Source: Undaria pinnatifida (taxonomy: Eukaryota > Sar > Phaeophyceae > Laminariales > Alariaceae). Taken from it: a stretch of 64,000 bases of DNA. Below, piece after piece: positions 43,271 through 55,421 of this stretch. Each line of letters opens with the position of its first letter. Positions within the stretch are counted from its first letter, which is position 1. The notes beneath the pieces were generated by a model, which was not told the DNA's origin, did not search any database, and saw only the letters and a list, made by a program, of their open reading frames with translations. The stretch spans positions 8,391,006 through 8,455,005 of the forward strand of contig JABAKD010000021.1 in NCBI GenBank assembly GCA_012845835.1, read 5' to 3'. Made by a program: the position numbers and the translations under genes.

Positions 43271-44096
43271 CATCGTGGGAAACAACGGCACCAACAGCTC
43301 TGACTATAACAGCAGCTTGCTGTCGTTTGGGTCGTTGCCATTTTTTACGGTTCGAAGTGCGATATTTTGTTTTTAAACCCCTGCGAATCGTTTCGCGGCG
43401 TCTTTGAGACTTTTTGTTTTTTTTCGAGAAAAATTCGCCCGCATCTCGCCCGCGGTATGAACACCGACAATCGGTTTCTTCCTGTGTTTGTGCTTCTGTC
43501 TCGCATGTTAATTTTGTGTTTAACTTTGGACCGGACTAATTCGGGCATGCCATGTTTTCATCCCATTTTAATACAAATACCTATACCTGTATGATACCGA
43601 CCTGAGATAAACGATACGGAGAGATAAGAGCCGTAACGCTTGGTCCGAGGGACGCTTGAAATCGGGCACCCCACTGTAGAACCTATCAGGTAGAATGTTT
43701 TAGGCTCTCTTTTGGGGAGCTTTATACCGTTCACCCAAACCCTGATTTGGAGAAAGTTTGAAAGGACTATCGATGTACAAACCCATGGTTCCCAAGTGTT
43801 TACTGTTTGGTTCTCCGTCTCAAGTAAAACTGAAACGCTACCGCAACAGATGAAGCAATGCCCTGGGTTATCACGCATATACTCGGGAACACTTTTTCCG
43901 CCCCTGCTTCATAGTTTTTCGAGTCGCCACTTTTTTTTTACCAGCCACCTTTCGTTTTTCATGGCCCTCAGGCTTGACTCTATAGCATTTTTTTGCAAGA
44001 GTCGGCGGGACGTTAGCGAGCCGATCTAAAGGTCTTTGCTTTCAGTCACCAGCGCTGTTCCCAAAGGAGCAGTTTTGAGGCTCTTGCAGAGCGATA

Positions 44097-44307
44097 CAGT
44101 GGGGTACCCGATTTGTGAGCGTCCACGACAAAATAAAAACTGTATCAAGAACGGCCAAACTGACTTGTCACGCCCCTTTTGTCCTACATTAAACCTACCG
44201 ACATACGATTGCCACGATTATACTAAAATCTATACGGTAACGAACCTGTGAGATATGAGCGGCACTGACCAGTTCCACAAGGGTCTCTTAAATCGGGTGC
44301 CCTACTG
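44097..44307 (+). mobile_element. TA-flanked TIR element (mariner-like MITE), second family
   Basis: Begins cagtggggtacccgattt, ends aaatcgggtgccctactg, flanked by TA on both sides. A partial copy ends at 43676. Confidence 0.75.
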
Positions 44308-44819
44308 TAACACAGACAATAAATAAATGCGGACGCACCAGGGCCGTCCCTAACGAACACAGCAAATGTCAGCAATCCCGACAAAGAAAAAAGTGACGTT
44401 CCACCCAATCGTGATATTCGTCAGGAACCCTGACTTTGAATCGTGTTCGGATATTTTCCATAAAAATTGATGTCAGCAGGATTCCTGACCCAACAAACAA
44501 CGTCATTAGTTTTTTTTCAAACGTGACATTTCAGAATTTCAAAAAGGTCAGGAATCGTGACATTTTGTTGTCAGGGTTCGTTTCTTTTTTTGCGTTCGTT
44601 AGGAGCCACCCTCATAATAGCGTGACACGCACATCCAGCATGCGAAAGTTTATGCTGCGCGCGTGTGTCGTGCAACTCATCGCACCTCATGGGCCAAAAC
44701 ATATTTTTTCTGAGCGGCCGGACTCCTCCCTCAACCCGACATCCTCGGAACGTTTTTGTTCTACAGCGAGTCACCCCACGCGCTGCTAGTAGGGGTGCCT
44801 CAGCGGTTTCTGAGCGCCT

Positions 44820-45080
44820 AGAACGTGAGCTCAATACCTCACCCGAACCGTGACTTCGAAGACACCCGTTCGAGCAACCGAACCAGCATTCATACGCGCT
44901 AGTCCCACAGTAAAACCAAGATACTCGTGAAAGGATCGTATGCGCTACAGTAGTCCGAAAAACAAAACAAAAAATGCTCCAAAACATTAGACTAATATCA
45001 TATCTAATCGATAGTTCCCCAACTTGAGCAGCTCAATCGGTCAGAAACACCACATAGTCCCAAAAAGTTCAGCCCCTGCG
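44820..45080 (+). repeat. dispersed repeat (gagctcaatacctcacccga family)
   Basis: Related blocks lie at 31365-31590 and 62755-62880, and in reverse at about 3620-3835 and 23925-24205. Noncoding. Confidence 0.65.
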
Positions 45081-45339
45081 GTGGGATGACTCGTCGCAAA
45101 CATGTGCTTCGACGAAGTCCTCCATCTCACGACCGAAGTGTCGTTATTCATTTCCTACAAAAAAGGCGTACACAGTCCTACTTCATCACCCCTGACACAC
45201 CGCACACATCGTAACAAGGGCTGAGCTTCTCAACAATCGATAAGCAACAAACATTCCCCACGAACAGCACCCACCAAAAACATTAAAACAGCCAGCACCG
45301 CAAAGTTCGTAACGACAGAAAGACAATCTATCTGGAGGC

Positions 45340-46432
45340 AAGTCTTTCGGCAACCCCCTAGCCTATCCAGTCTTGGCAGACCCCTACCCTACAGAGCCTC
45401 TCCAGCCTAGGCAAACCCCCAGCTTTTTTCAGCTTTGGCGAACTCCCACCCTATCAAATTTAGCAACCCTCAGCCCTGTGTAGCGTTTGGAAACTCCCCA
45501 TGCTATCCAGCCTCGGCAAACCCCTACCCGGTCCAGCCTGGGCAAGCTCCCACTCCAATCAGGGCCAACTCCTGCCATAGTCAGCCTCCCCAGCTTATGC
45601 AAACCCCAATCCTATCCAGCCTTGTCAACAATCACACCCCCGCCTGGGAGTGTGCCCACACTGGACAGGATGGGGGGTGGGCTACCGTAACACCTTCTAC
45701 TTTTCAGCCGGCACCACGCGGGAGGAGGTCCGGCCCGCGCCCACGTGGGGCCCCGGCGCAGGAAGGGGAAGCGTCGGCAGCAACCGACAATGCGAGCTCT
45801 GCGCTAGACAGGGCCAGACTACCAGAGGCGAGGCCTGGCCCTGCCTAGCGCCGATATCGTAGTGCCAGTTGTTGTCGCCGCGTCCCGTGCCTGAGCCGGG
45901 GCTCATGCGCGCTCCGCTGCGGCCTCCTCCCGCGTCTTGTCTGCGGAAACGCGCAAGGGCCTGCCCCCCCCCTTATCCCGCCTACACAACCCGGGCACAC
46001 CCTCACCTTCATCAGCCCTGGCAAAGCCCCACCCCAGCCTTGGAAAGCGCTCGCCCTACTCCATCGTCGGCAGATGCCTACCCTAGCCAAGCTACCCTGC
46101 TTGGGCAACCCCCCAGCCCTATCCGGCCGCGGCAACCCCCCACCCTATCCAGCCTACTCAGCCTAGGCAAACCCTTAGCCTATAGCCTATCCTGCCTTGG
46201 CGTATCCCCACTACATGCTGTACTGGAGAACACCCGCGCTATTCCAGCATCGGCAAGCCCTACCCATGCCAGCATACATACCCTTGGCACACCCTTACTC
46301 TACTCCAGTCTCAGTCTTCTCGAGCGTCGGCAAACCTCTACCTTATCCCGCCTACCCAGCCTAAGCAACCCCCCCGACTATCCAGCCTTGGCAAACACCC
46401 ATCGTGTCCAGTCTTGACAACTCCCCCCCCCC
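45340..46432 (+). repeat. degenerate 24-36-bp minisatellite (ctatccagcctnggcaaacccc)
   Basis: Many units of tatccagcct.ggcaa.ccc. Interrupted at about 45700-45960 by a unique GC-rich block holding a candidate exon. Confidence 0.85.
45708..45848 (+). CDS. possible terminal exon (alternative end of lipase gene or other gene)
   Basis: Very good acceptor ttctacttttcag, then an open GC-rich frame PAPRGRRSGPRPRGAPAQEG, EASAATDNASSALDRARLPE, ARPGPA, stop. It is phase 0, so exon 23 could join it as an alternative to exon 24. A second frame is also open, so coding status is uncertain. Confidence 0.3.
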   Translation, partial: PAPRGRRSGPRPRGAPAQEGEASAATDNASSALDRARLPEARPGPA

Positions 46433-46821
46433 CCGCTATCGGATCCTCGAACGAGATGCGTGGTCAACGGTCAAATGATTGAGGCAAGCAACAAATGAGT
46501 GCGCCCCCCCCCCCCCCCTCCCCCGCCCTATCGAACGGCGCGTTGCAGAAGAAACCCGTTCCTCTCCCGCCCCTACAGCAACAGTACGGCGGATGCACCT
46601 ACCCTCGCTATTTACAGTACCCGTAATGCCTGCTTTGTAGACGAAACCCCCTCTTCCACCCTTGCGGTTTTTTCCCGCCAAAGAAAAAAACACAGCAATA
46701 GCGTCTTCTCAGAAGAAAAAACTCTCCCACCCTTACTGTAGCGGCAATAACGCCTGATTTGCAGAAGAAACCCGTTCCTCTCCAACCCCTACAGCAACAA
46801 CACGGCGGATGCAGCCGCCCT

Positions 46822-47110
46822 CGCTATTTGCTCCTTGGTGGCCAGAAGAAGTGCGCTCTTGAGAATGGTGTGCAGAAGCTGGGTTTGCATATCACACGGA
46901 AGCGGGGGGGGGGGGGCAGGCGGGCGATACAAAAAGCAAACTTGATTAGCCATTCAACCCTTTCGCGAAAGCAGAAATATCCCACAAAAACTCCAAGTAT
47001 GTTGTCCTTGGTGGCTAGAAGAAGCACGCTCTTGAGAATAGTGTGCAGACGCTGGGTTTGCATGCCATACGGAACGGGGTGGAGGGCGGGGGGCGCAGGC
47101 GGGCGTTACA
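46822..47110 (+). repeat. tandem duplication, two units of about 185 bp
   Basis: ccttggtggccagaagaag...ttgagaatggtgtgcag at 46830 recurs at 47010 with few changes. Confidence 0.85.
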
Positions 47111-47639
47111 TAAAGAAAACCTGGGGTAGGTCAATGAACCCTTTCGCCGGGGTTTAGAACTGACCCCACGGTGTTTGGTGGGGGCACGCGCTTGGAACTA
47201 GCGCAGAAAAAGCACGGTGGTGGTCAAAAAGTGCCTCACACATTTTCCACGTAGTTAGTTTTTTGAGGAGGGGGGGGGGAGGGAGGTACTCATTTCATGC
47301 ACGGCCGTCGTCACAAGACCGTAAGACGCTCGCACCTCTACAAACGCCGGGACGCAACCCAACAAGTCGAGCTTTCACCAATCAGGCAGAAACTGCTTGC
47401 ACCAAGCGCGAAGCACCGTGAGGTATCCGGCGAGTCGCGTGAAGAATGAGCTACATCCCACTACTATCAGAAACCGCTTGTGAGGCGGACCTCAACCTTA
47501 CAGCCGCACTACATAGGGGTCTCCCAGCAAGTCAGTGGTGTGCCAGAACAACAAGACCGCCTTATCGGGGGAAGCCGCCTTATTCAGTCCAGGTTATGAG
47601 TGCTATTTCCCTGGCAACGCCAAGCGATTTTGACCACCT

Positions 47640-47950
47640 TATATAGGGATACCGCCTTATATCGGGATACCGCCTTATATCGGGACACCGCCTTATACCG
47701 GGATACTGCCATATATCGGGATACCTCCTTATATCAGGATACCGCCCCATATCGGGATACCGCCTTATATCGGGATACCGCCTTATATCGGGATACCGCC
47801 TCATATCGGGATACCGCCTTATATCGGGATACCGCCTTATATCGGGATACCGCCTTATATCGGGATACTGCCTTATATCGGGATACCGCCTTATATCGGG
47901 ATACCGCCTCATATCGGGATACCGCCTTATATCGGGATACCGCCATATTG
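47640..47950 (+). repeat. 18-bp tandem repeat (gggataccgccttatatc), about 17 units
   Basis: Because 18 is a multiple of 3 both strands stay open (YRDTAL on +, RRYPDI on -). Flanks 47545-47640 and 47950-47970 match a single-copy element at 59440-59585, so the array is an internal expansion of a dispersed element. Confidence 0.95.
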
Positions 47951-48829
47951 GGGGGCCCCTACTGTACCTTCTTCGGAGGGGGGGGAGTTACGAAGCCAAA
48001 ACCTTACGTGATACTTCACATTTCAAACCACAGCACAGGAAAGTTGCCCCATACTATTTCCAAGTAGTTTGTATCTGAAACGGTCCTAAACTAAAACTCA
48101 CAGTATTGGTTGGAGGCGTGCATGAGTCGGGGGGAGGGGGGGGGGGGAGGTACAGCTACACCAGAACTCCTGGCAAAACGAGCCCGTACAAAGCAACCCG
48201 TCGCAGAAGAACCGTGGGTTTTGCCGCACAATACCCCTTCACGAGGTCACACATAAACCCCTTGGCACGAGCGACCGAAGCATCACACGAAGTTTGCGAG
48301 GATGCCCAAGGTTCGACGAAGTTTTCGATCTCACAACAGAGGATTTTTTCTTGTTTTTCTTTTAATTTTACTATTCACGGAGGACCCTAGAAAACAGGAC
48401 CCACCATACACACCAAAACCTACCAAGTATAGGTTTACCTGTTTCTTACTACCCAAATTTGGTCCTGAGTACCACGTACCCCCGCAAAAATACAAAATAC
48501 TGTATAGTACTTGTACCTGTCGCTGGAGACTACCAGGTATTACAGCAGTGACCCGCTGTTAGCAGGAGGATGAACTATCAAGCGCCAAAAGGGGCAATAA
48601 AGCGCCCGGCTTTGTTTGATAACGCTTGACTCAGGTTTATTTTGGTGGCTGGTTTTACCAGGTATACAGAGCCTCAAATCGAACACAGTCGTAGCGTAGG
48701 CGAGCTCGCCTGAGAGGTAGCGATGCTTTCCTTTTTCTGTGCGGTGACCTAATTCCTGATAACAATGGATCCCCGTAAATAGCACTAGCGCAGCCGTGTT
48801 GTTTTATTTTCCAGCTCCTGGGACAAGCC

Positions 48830-51800
48830 GTGGTCACAGGTGTCGTCCCTTCTCCCCCCCGGGTCTTGCCTTCAGTTTTTATCGCGCATAGGGTTCAGCA
48901 ATCTCACTGCTCCTCGATTTTTCATCGAGTGTCGCTAACTCACGCTCTCGCGCTTTCCGCCAGTCCGTTTTGTGCACAAGAAAAAGTCCCCACGACTTTA
49001 CACAATTTCATCGAACTGCCGTCTAGTTTTGTGCGCTCTCTTCGGTCGGCGGCGTAGGACGTGTACCCACTTTTCGGAAAATCTCGACAAGGGACCCCCG
49101 TCATTATTTTTAACAATTAAATACGTCAGCTGTGACTTCGTTCGACCATTTTAACACCGCACTCCCCACATGGGGACGAAACACTTGGAATTAGATCAGG
49201 AAAATTATAGGAGTTGGAACTGGGTTTATCGTAGATACTCATGATTGCAAGCTGCGTCATACTCCGGTTGCGCGTTTTTACTCTTTGGGAATGCGTGACT
49301 TCCCTGGTTGACATTAGATCGTCAAGGGAGATTTAGATTTCGGTCCATAGCTATTCTTTGGCCGTCTTAAGGCAGTTGGAAACTCGATATTCGCTCGTGT
49401 ATGCAAGGAAAATAAAGCTGTTTCTAGGAATTAACGCAAGCAGGGCAATTTGTAACGGCAGTGTCAAAATGTGTGCGAAGTTCGATCGCAGACAGCTTGT
49501 GTCTAACTTACGTAAGCAAATATTAGCAAAAACTGTAAGAGCACATTTTTTTTGTTCAACAATTCGACGCGGGTCGACGAGGGAATAAAATGCTGCTGAA
49601 TTATTTTCGCGATAAAAATGAAGGCACGTACTGTAGTGGGAAGGGGGGAGGAGGGCCCGCTATGTGACCCCGGATCTAAGTTACTACTGGGAGGGAGCGC
49701 GAGAGCAGTGTGAGGACAACAAATAGGATGATGATGAAGAAGAAACAAAAATATTTGGCGATGACGCGCACCACCGCGGAATTTATTTTACAAAAAGTGT
49801 TTCAAAAGCACCGGCTGGGAGTTCGTTCGATCAACTATAGAGGGGTCGATGCCCATCTTTGCAAAATGACGGGATATTTTACGATCGGTCGAGCGTTCTT
49901 CACAGATGAAATTCTTTTTTAAAAGATGTGTGATTTCCCCTTGGATGTTGGCAGCGAAAACAGGATAATTTGCCAAATACCTTTTCGCTACGTTCTCGAT
50001 TTCGATTGAGGCACAGGGCCTTTCGCGCTCATACCCAGTCTTTCGTAGGGGAGTCACTCACTCTTCGCGGGCCTTTGGGGCAGTGGCTCGGGGCCATTCG
50101 CGCGAGTAATCCCTCCCGTTCCTTTCGCGGTCTCAAGCTTTTCGTGTTGTTTCATCAATGTATCAATCCGCAAAATGGAATGGTAAGCTACGCCCTGCGC
50201 CAAAAAAAAAAAAACGCCTTAAAAATAGTTTCTTGTCCTTGAGGTACGCAGCCACTCGTGCGAGTGGCTCAAACCCGGTGGCGATCAAAAAGGGGATATT
50301 AACATGCATCAACACCCCCCCTGCCAATACCGTAGCCTTGGTGGCCATTGGCCTAAACACGGTAGCAGCAATAGGGCTACCCCTCTTACCGTATCTCAGG
50401 TTCGCCACCGCTTTAGGCCAAGGCCCGACGGTAATAGGCGGGTGTACTCACTTCATGCATAGCCGCAGTAGTACTTCGAAGTATGACGAAAGACCCTCGC
50501 ATCCCTACCGTGCCGGGACGGAGCGCGTCGGGTTTTCACCGAACCCACAGGCAGGCATCGCGTGCACCAAGCGCAAAGCGCCGTGAGGTGTTCGGCGAGC
50601 CGCTTCACGAAGGGTGCGCTGCATCCTACTCCGAACCCTCTTGAGGAGGCTACGATAGAGGGGGGTAGCTTCTAGGGCGCCTGAAAGGCTCGCGCGAGGA
50701 GTAGCTATCACATCCCATTTCTTTGCAAAACGAAGCTTTTGGGCTTTCAAGTTTCGCGATGTTCACCGCGGCCGCCATGGAATTAGGGCAAAACTAAGCT
50801 TTTCGGGTTTTCTGTTTCGCGATGTTCACCGCGGTCGCAATGGAATTAGGTATTACGTTCAGCCTACGAGCTGGTCCAGCTGTAATCACGAGGCGGTATG
50901 TGCCGGCGGTTTCCCAACGCAGTTTTGCGATTTACGACCCGAAAATATGTGTAGACATTCCTCAGAGCACACCGAAACGATTACCTCTGGCATACTTTAT
51001 TTTTTCCCGGGGGGGTGGGGGGGGTGGGGGGGATTTATGGCAATTTCAAGAACAAACCTGTCGACATTTTAGCCAAAACATGAAAAAAAAATGACGAAAA
51101 AAACTGCCAAGGGTAAGGTGTAGACGAGAGCGATGCGAACCACGTGTCAAAACATCAGACAAAAAAAACGATAAAATAAGTTGGGAAATCAATGTTTAGT
51201 GTCGCTCATCGTAACATCTTAACTTTGTATTGAGGATAGTATTAGGTTATATTTCTTGGTAGACAACGAATTAGGCGATTGTGAGGGTATTGATTGTTTC
51301 GACATGCTTCAAGGAATGCTCACACCAAAAATCAGCGTCATCCACAGCGCAGATTTTTTCGGACATTCGCGTCTACTTCAGTATCGAGATATCAGAGATT
51401 TACTTGATATTACTTTTCTCGACGACACCTCGGATTCCAACCATTCTAACTTCTGCAAATGCGCTGTAAGCTCGAGAACAGGACTGTAAAAACTTGAGCC
51501 ATAATATCTCCAAAACGGATGCGAAAACGCTGATCTAATGATAATCTGTTTTACGGCTGGACCAGCTCGTAGAGCATATCTTCATATCCGTTTTAAAAAG
51601 AGGTACGTACACAGGTCTCTAGTCAGGAATGAAAAAAGGGATATCCCCCCTATCCCAGCCGTTTTGCTGTTGGTATAATATGGGCCAGTATGGTAGTAGC
51701 TGTGTGTAACGGCCAACAGGGACAAGAACTTTGTACTCGAGTTTGTCTGGCAGGTACGCTAAGTGCTACACAAATAAAAGCGGTGCAACCTGAGAAAATG

Positions 51801-51890
51801 CCGTGGAACCTTTAACCAATGGGCTTCAACATGAGTGGATAATCTGCTCAAGAGCAACATTCGATAGGTTCCTCTTCGTTTGTGTCTACA
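48830..51890. other. no gene recognised; scattered repeats
   Basis: I see copies of dispersed repeats (about 49120-49280, 49560-49700), a poly-G tract at about 51009-51032, and no convincing coding segment with splice sites. The missing last exon of the carrier gene may lie here on the minus strand, but I could not identify it. Confidence 0.5.
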
Positions 51891-51893
51891 TAC

Positions 51894-53360
51894 CTGAGCC
51901 CCACAACCGGTGTACAAGCCGCCGATACCCTCTCGGCGGAATATGTCTAGTATGACTGTGCCCATACCGCGTGCGTCGCCGTCCTCACCCCCTCCCCGTG
52001 CTCCTTCCCACCCTGCTGCCGCCGCCACCGCCGCCGCCGCCGCCGCTACATCATCGTTTCCACATCCCCAACTTCCTGCCCTCGCCAGCCGCGCATAGCC
52101 ATCCTCGCGGCTAACTTCTTGTCTCTCGCGCTCCTGTTGCGTGATCCCAACGGCACCGCCTCCAACAACCTCTGTGGAGTTCTCCTTTGCAGTGCTATCC
52201 TCTGTAGTGCTTTCGTCGCCGTCCCCCGGCTGGTAATTGCCATCCCCTCCGCGGGCAGTCACCCCTTTTTCTCTGCTCGCTACCGCCGAATCCCTCTCCT
52301 CCGCCGGAGGGGGAAGATAGCTAGGTCGCGAAGATGAACAAGAACCAGAACAAGATGTCGGAGAAAATGGAGCAGCAGCAGCGGAACAAAAAGAAGGCGG
52401 AGACGGTTTGCCCGCGGACGACGAAGTCATGAGCACAACTTTAGCGCGGATGAGCGGGTACGTGATGAGCGTAGCCACCGACTTCGCAGCTGCCGCCACC
52501 AAAAAGGCCTCCACAGGGTTAAGGAAACCCTCGGAACCGGCCGCTGCCCCCCCCGCGGAGGGCATCTTTCTCGCGCTCCCTCCGACACCATCACCAGCGG
52601 CGGCGGCGGTGGCGGCGGAAGCTGCACCCGCCTCTGCCGCGGCTATCCGCCTCAGCCATAACGCCTTGAGCAAGTCGAACGCCGTGTAGTTTATCGCAGG
52701 GTTGCATGTAAGAACTAATGACGGGACGAACCCGCGCCAGAAGCGCGCGATGCCGTTGCCCTCGCGGTAGAGTTCTCCGGCGACGGTTAACAGCGACTGC
52801 CGTTGTCGTCGGCGGTGGCGATCACTCTGATTGCGTCGCTGTTGACGCTGCTGTAGCTCGCGCCCAGGGAGACAGCAAGCCGAGCCAGATACAGCACGCA
52901 TATTTGGATGCCGATGGTGTTGTGGTTCGCTACCAGGAGGGCAGCAGGCAGCGGCAGATACAGGAGGTGCGTTGCCGTTCGGTCTATCGCGACCAATTTC
53001 CTCTTTCCGGACGACAATATCCTCGGTTTTTGCCACCCCCCCTGCCACCGCTGCCGCCGCGCCATGTTCCCGGCCAACCGCGTCTTCCCTAGGAGCCACT
53101 GGCCTCCTTATCAACGCTGGGGAGGATCCCTCATCATCCCCGGGCGGGCTCCTTCGAAGGGCCGGGGTGGACCCGCTATCATCCCCGGTCAACGACGGAG
53201 GAGGCGAAGGCTGTGCCGTTTGCATTCTCGTGGTGATGTTCTCTAGCGGGAGCGTGAAAAGTTGGTTTATTGCTCCCGCTAACGCCGCCGCGAGGAGGTT
53301 GAGGGAAGGCCTCAGAGACTTGGAACTCCCCCCTCCGGGTACTTCTCCCACGCCTCCTCT
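51894..53360 (-). CDS. carrier gene exon 2
   Basis: Acceptor ggcttcag, donor gtatgt. 489 codons, helices 3 to 5 of the carrier with two large low-complexity matrix-side inserts, one rich in Pro/Ser/Gln/Arg and one in Ser/Gly/Ala with a poly-Ala run. The first 14 codons (RGGVGEVPGGGSSK) look unusual; another frame there reads EEAWEKYPEGG, which hints at a nearby indel. Confidence 0.85.
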
Positions 53361-54838
53361 CTGAAGCCGCCTTCGCATAGCTCCCTACAATGAGGCGTAC
53401 ACGCAGGGGGGCGAATGACTGGGTGCCACGTTTGTAGCGAGGCACGCAACGTGACGTTACGTGGGGTTGCAACCCACTACGCATATGGGTGCCCGAATCG
53501 TTTCAGTGAAACGCTAAGGCCGCATTAGCAGATCGATCTCTCGAAAAAAGCCGTCTGTCTACTGGTACGCACCATAGTATCTGGCTTTTCCCCATCAGCT
53601 GACTCTTTTGACGGCCCAGGCAGCAGTGCCGAGAGCTGTTCACGGCCAGGCCCAGCTTCGACAAAGTGGAAACGTAGTTGACATTGAATTGTAAACTGAA
53701 AACCCTATCCACAACTCTAACCCTGGCACCAACCCCAACCCTAACCGCGACCACCCGTGCGGAAGGAAGATACCATATGATAATGAGAAATGAGGCGTTC
53801 ATGAGGATCAAACATTTCGTCGAAGCTGGGCCAAGTCCTAAACACTCAGACTACAAGATTAAGATTATGCTCCGAGTGCAACACGAGAGGCTGAATCTGA
53901 GAAAGGCTTGAAACGTCACTGAGACACCAACCTTGCACAACCTTGGGACAACCTTGGGGCAAAACCTAACCTATACTATTATTAGGTACCAGATATCTGA
54001 CACTAGAAGCGCCAAACGCGAATCTACACCTGGTGCCGGGTACCAGTACCTGATACCAAAAACGCTCGGTTAGTCCAGATTTGTTAGCGAACTACTCTGC
54101 TGTACCGCAGGTTGTCAGTGCTTGCATGCTATCAATAGCAGCCGCTCATCATGATGAAGGCGTTCGTGTAGAAGTAGATAAAGCTGTTGGATAATGAAAA
54201 GGTCGTAGCGAGGCGTTATCGTGGATCCACCGTTCGTTGGGCTGGGTCAAGTCCTCTCCTACCTGGTAAGCACAACCTGGTACCTGGTATTGATATAAAT
54301 ACTAGCGCACGATGCAGTCTGTGATCGGAGGGTGCACTAACACTTGAATTAATCTATCAGAAGGCGACCAACGAATGAGCTTTGTCGAATGCGTGGTAAG
54401 ATCTACGTCCCGGGTGCTCGCGTGCTGGCAGTCCTTCCCTCACCTTGATGAAGGCGTACGCGTAGAAGTAGATAAAGCTGCCAAGCAGAGACTGCAGAGC
54501 CTTCGCCTCGATGCCCTCATACAGTCTCGATGCACCCTCATTCCTAACCAGCGAAACTAGTGCCGACAATGTTTTGCTCTTGAACCACCCGCCCTCTCGT
54601 CCGCTAGCACTAACGACACCCTTGCCGTCCCCCATTCTTGAAGGTGCGGCACCTCTGCTTCTATCATAGTCACCAGGGCGAGCATCGTGGTTATTCGGTA
54701 ACGGCGCTGAGGAGAGAGAGGCTTGGGCTCTCGTTTTTGCCACATCTATGGGGTAGAATACAGCTACGGCGACGACACTGCCAATTGCACCTGCGAGGGC
54801 GTCGGCGAGCGCGGCGAAAAGCGCGCCTCGACCGGGAA

Positions 54839-54871
<33 letters not shown>

Positions 54872-54944
54872 GTACTGCTTGTGGTCGTGGTGGTGTTGCT
54901 GCTGCTGAGAGTGCAATGCCTTTCGCCGGAGCAGCTGCTGACAT
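51894..54944 (-). CDS. peroxisomal NAD/nucleotide carrier-like member of mitochondrial carrier family (last exon missing)
   Basis: Two exons, 54944-54444 and 53360-51894, joined in phase 0, give 656 residues. Three carrier repeats: first signature PIDVAKTRAQ at 65-74, second PLENITTRMQ at 205-214, third YPLIRAKVVL. Conserved half-repeat ends are GASRLYEGIEA, GIARFWRGFVPS and GIGGLYTGCGAQ. Motifs SFIYFYAYAF, NPAINYTAFDLLK and KSVATLITYPLIRAKV resemble the plant peroxisomal NAD carrier and PMP34 group, from memory of those families. Usual length is about 330. Here three loops carry Ala/Ser/Gly-rich inserts of roughly 40, 125 and 130 residues. The sixth helix should follow the gtatgt donor at 51893; its exon was not found. 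Role: exchange of NAD or adenine nucleotides across an organelle membrane, most likely peroxisomal (inferred). Confidence 0.85.
54444..54944 (-). CDS. carrier gene exon 1
   Basis: Starts MSAAAPAKGIALSAAATPPR and has an Ala/Pro-rich leader, helix 1 with PIDVAKTR, and helix 2 SFIYFYAYAFIK. Donor gtgagg. The loop after helix 1 holds a roughly 40-residue hydrophilic insert. Confidence 0.85.
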
Positions 54945-55421
54945 GCTGCGACACTATCGATACGTATTTAGAGTTACAGCAGCAAGAATCAGCAGCAGCA
55001 AATGTGGTGCTGGTATTCTTGCCCCTTTCTTTGCTTTCCTATCAAGGCAGAGGACGAAACTCCGCAACCGCCCTCTTCAGGATATTTAGGCTCGGTTTGC
55101 TAATGTTGCTGGCACTTGCTCTTCTGACAAGGGAGTACTCGTGCAGTACGAACCTGGTACGCATTTGGGATTTGGGATTTGGGCTAGAGGCCTAGAATAC
55201 AAAGTGTGGAGTTGCATAAATTACAATAGCATATTTGGTAGGGAACCGGGGCCAAATAATAGGGTGTGCTTCGTGGAAATGTGACAGCCAGTGTTTCAAA
55301 GGGTGTTGTACGCGTAGCTGTGCTCAGTGCTGTGAATTGGGCAACAGCCATACGTACGCCTGTGTTCTTCTTCGTACTGTTGAACAGGCCGGCCGTCCAA
55401 GGTTCGCCGAGAGTAGGCACG
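54945..55421. promoter_or_regulatory. 477-bp divergent intergenic region (candidate bidirectional promoter)
   Basis: Lies between the minus-strand carrier start and the plus-strand start at 55422. No TATA box or known element is evident; cagcagc repeats flank both sides. Confidence 0.4.

Noticed and set aside
47640-47950. Possible CRISPR-like array
   Set aside because: Units abut without spacers, and the genome is eukaryotic.
47600-48067. YRDTAL-repeat protein on plus and RRYPDI-repeat protein on minus
   Set aside because: An 18-bp tandem repeat keeps all such frames open; no start context, splice site or conserved flank.
52718-53364. Plus-strand frames of 112-130 residues
   Set aside because: Antisense shadows of carrier exon 2, which has clear family motifs.
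54638-55195. 185-residue plus-strand frame with poly-Leu
   Set aside because: Antisense shadow of carrier exon 1 (poly-Ala leader read in reverse).
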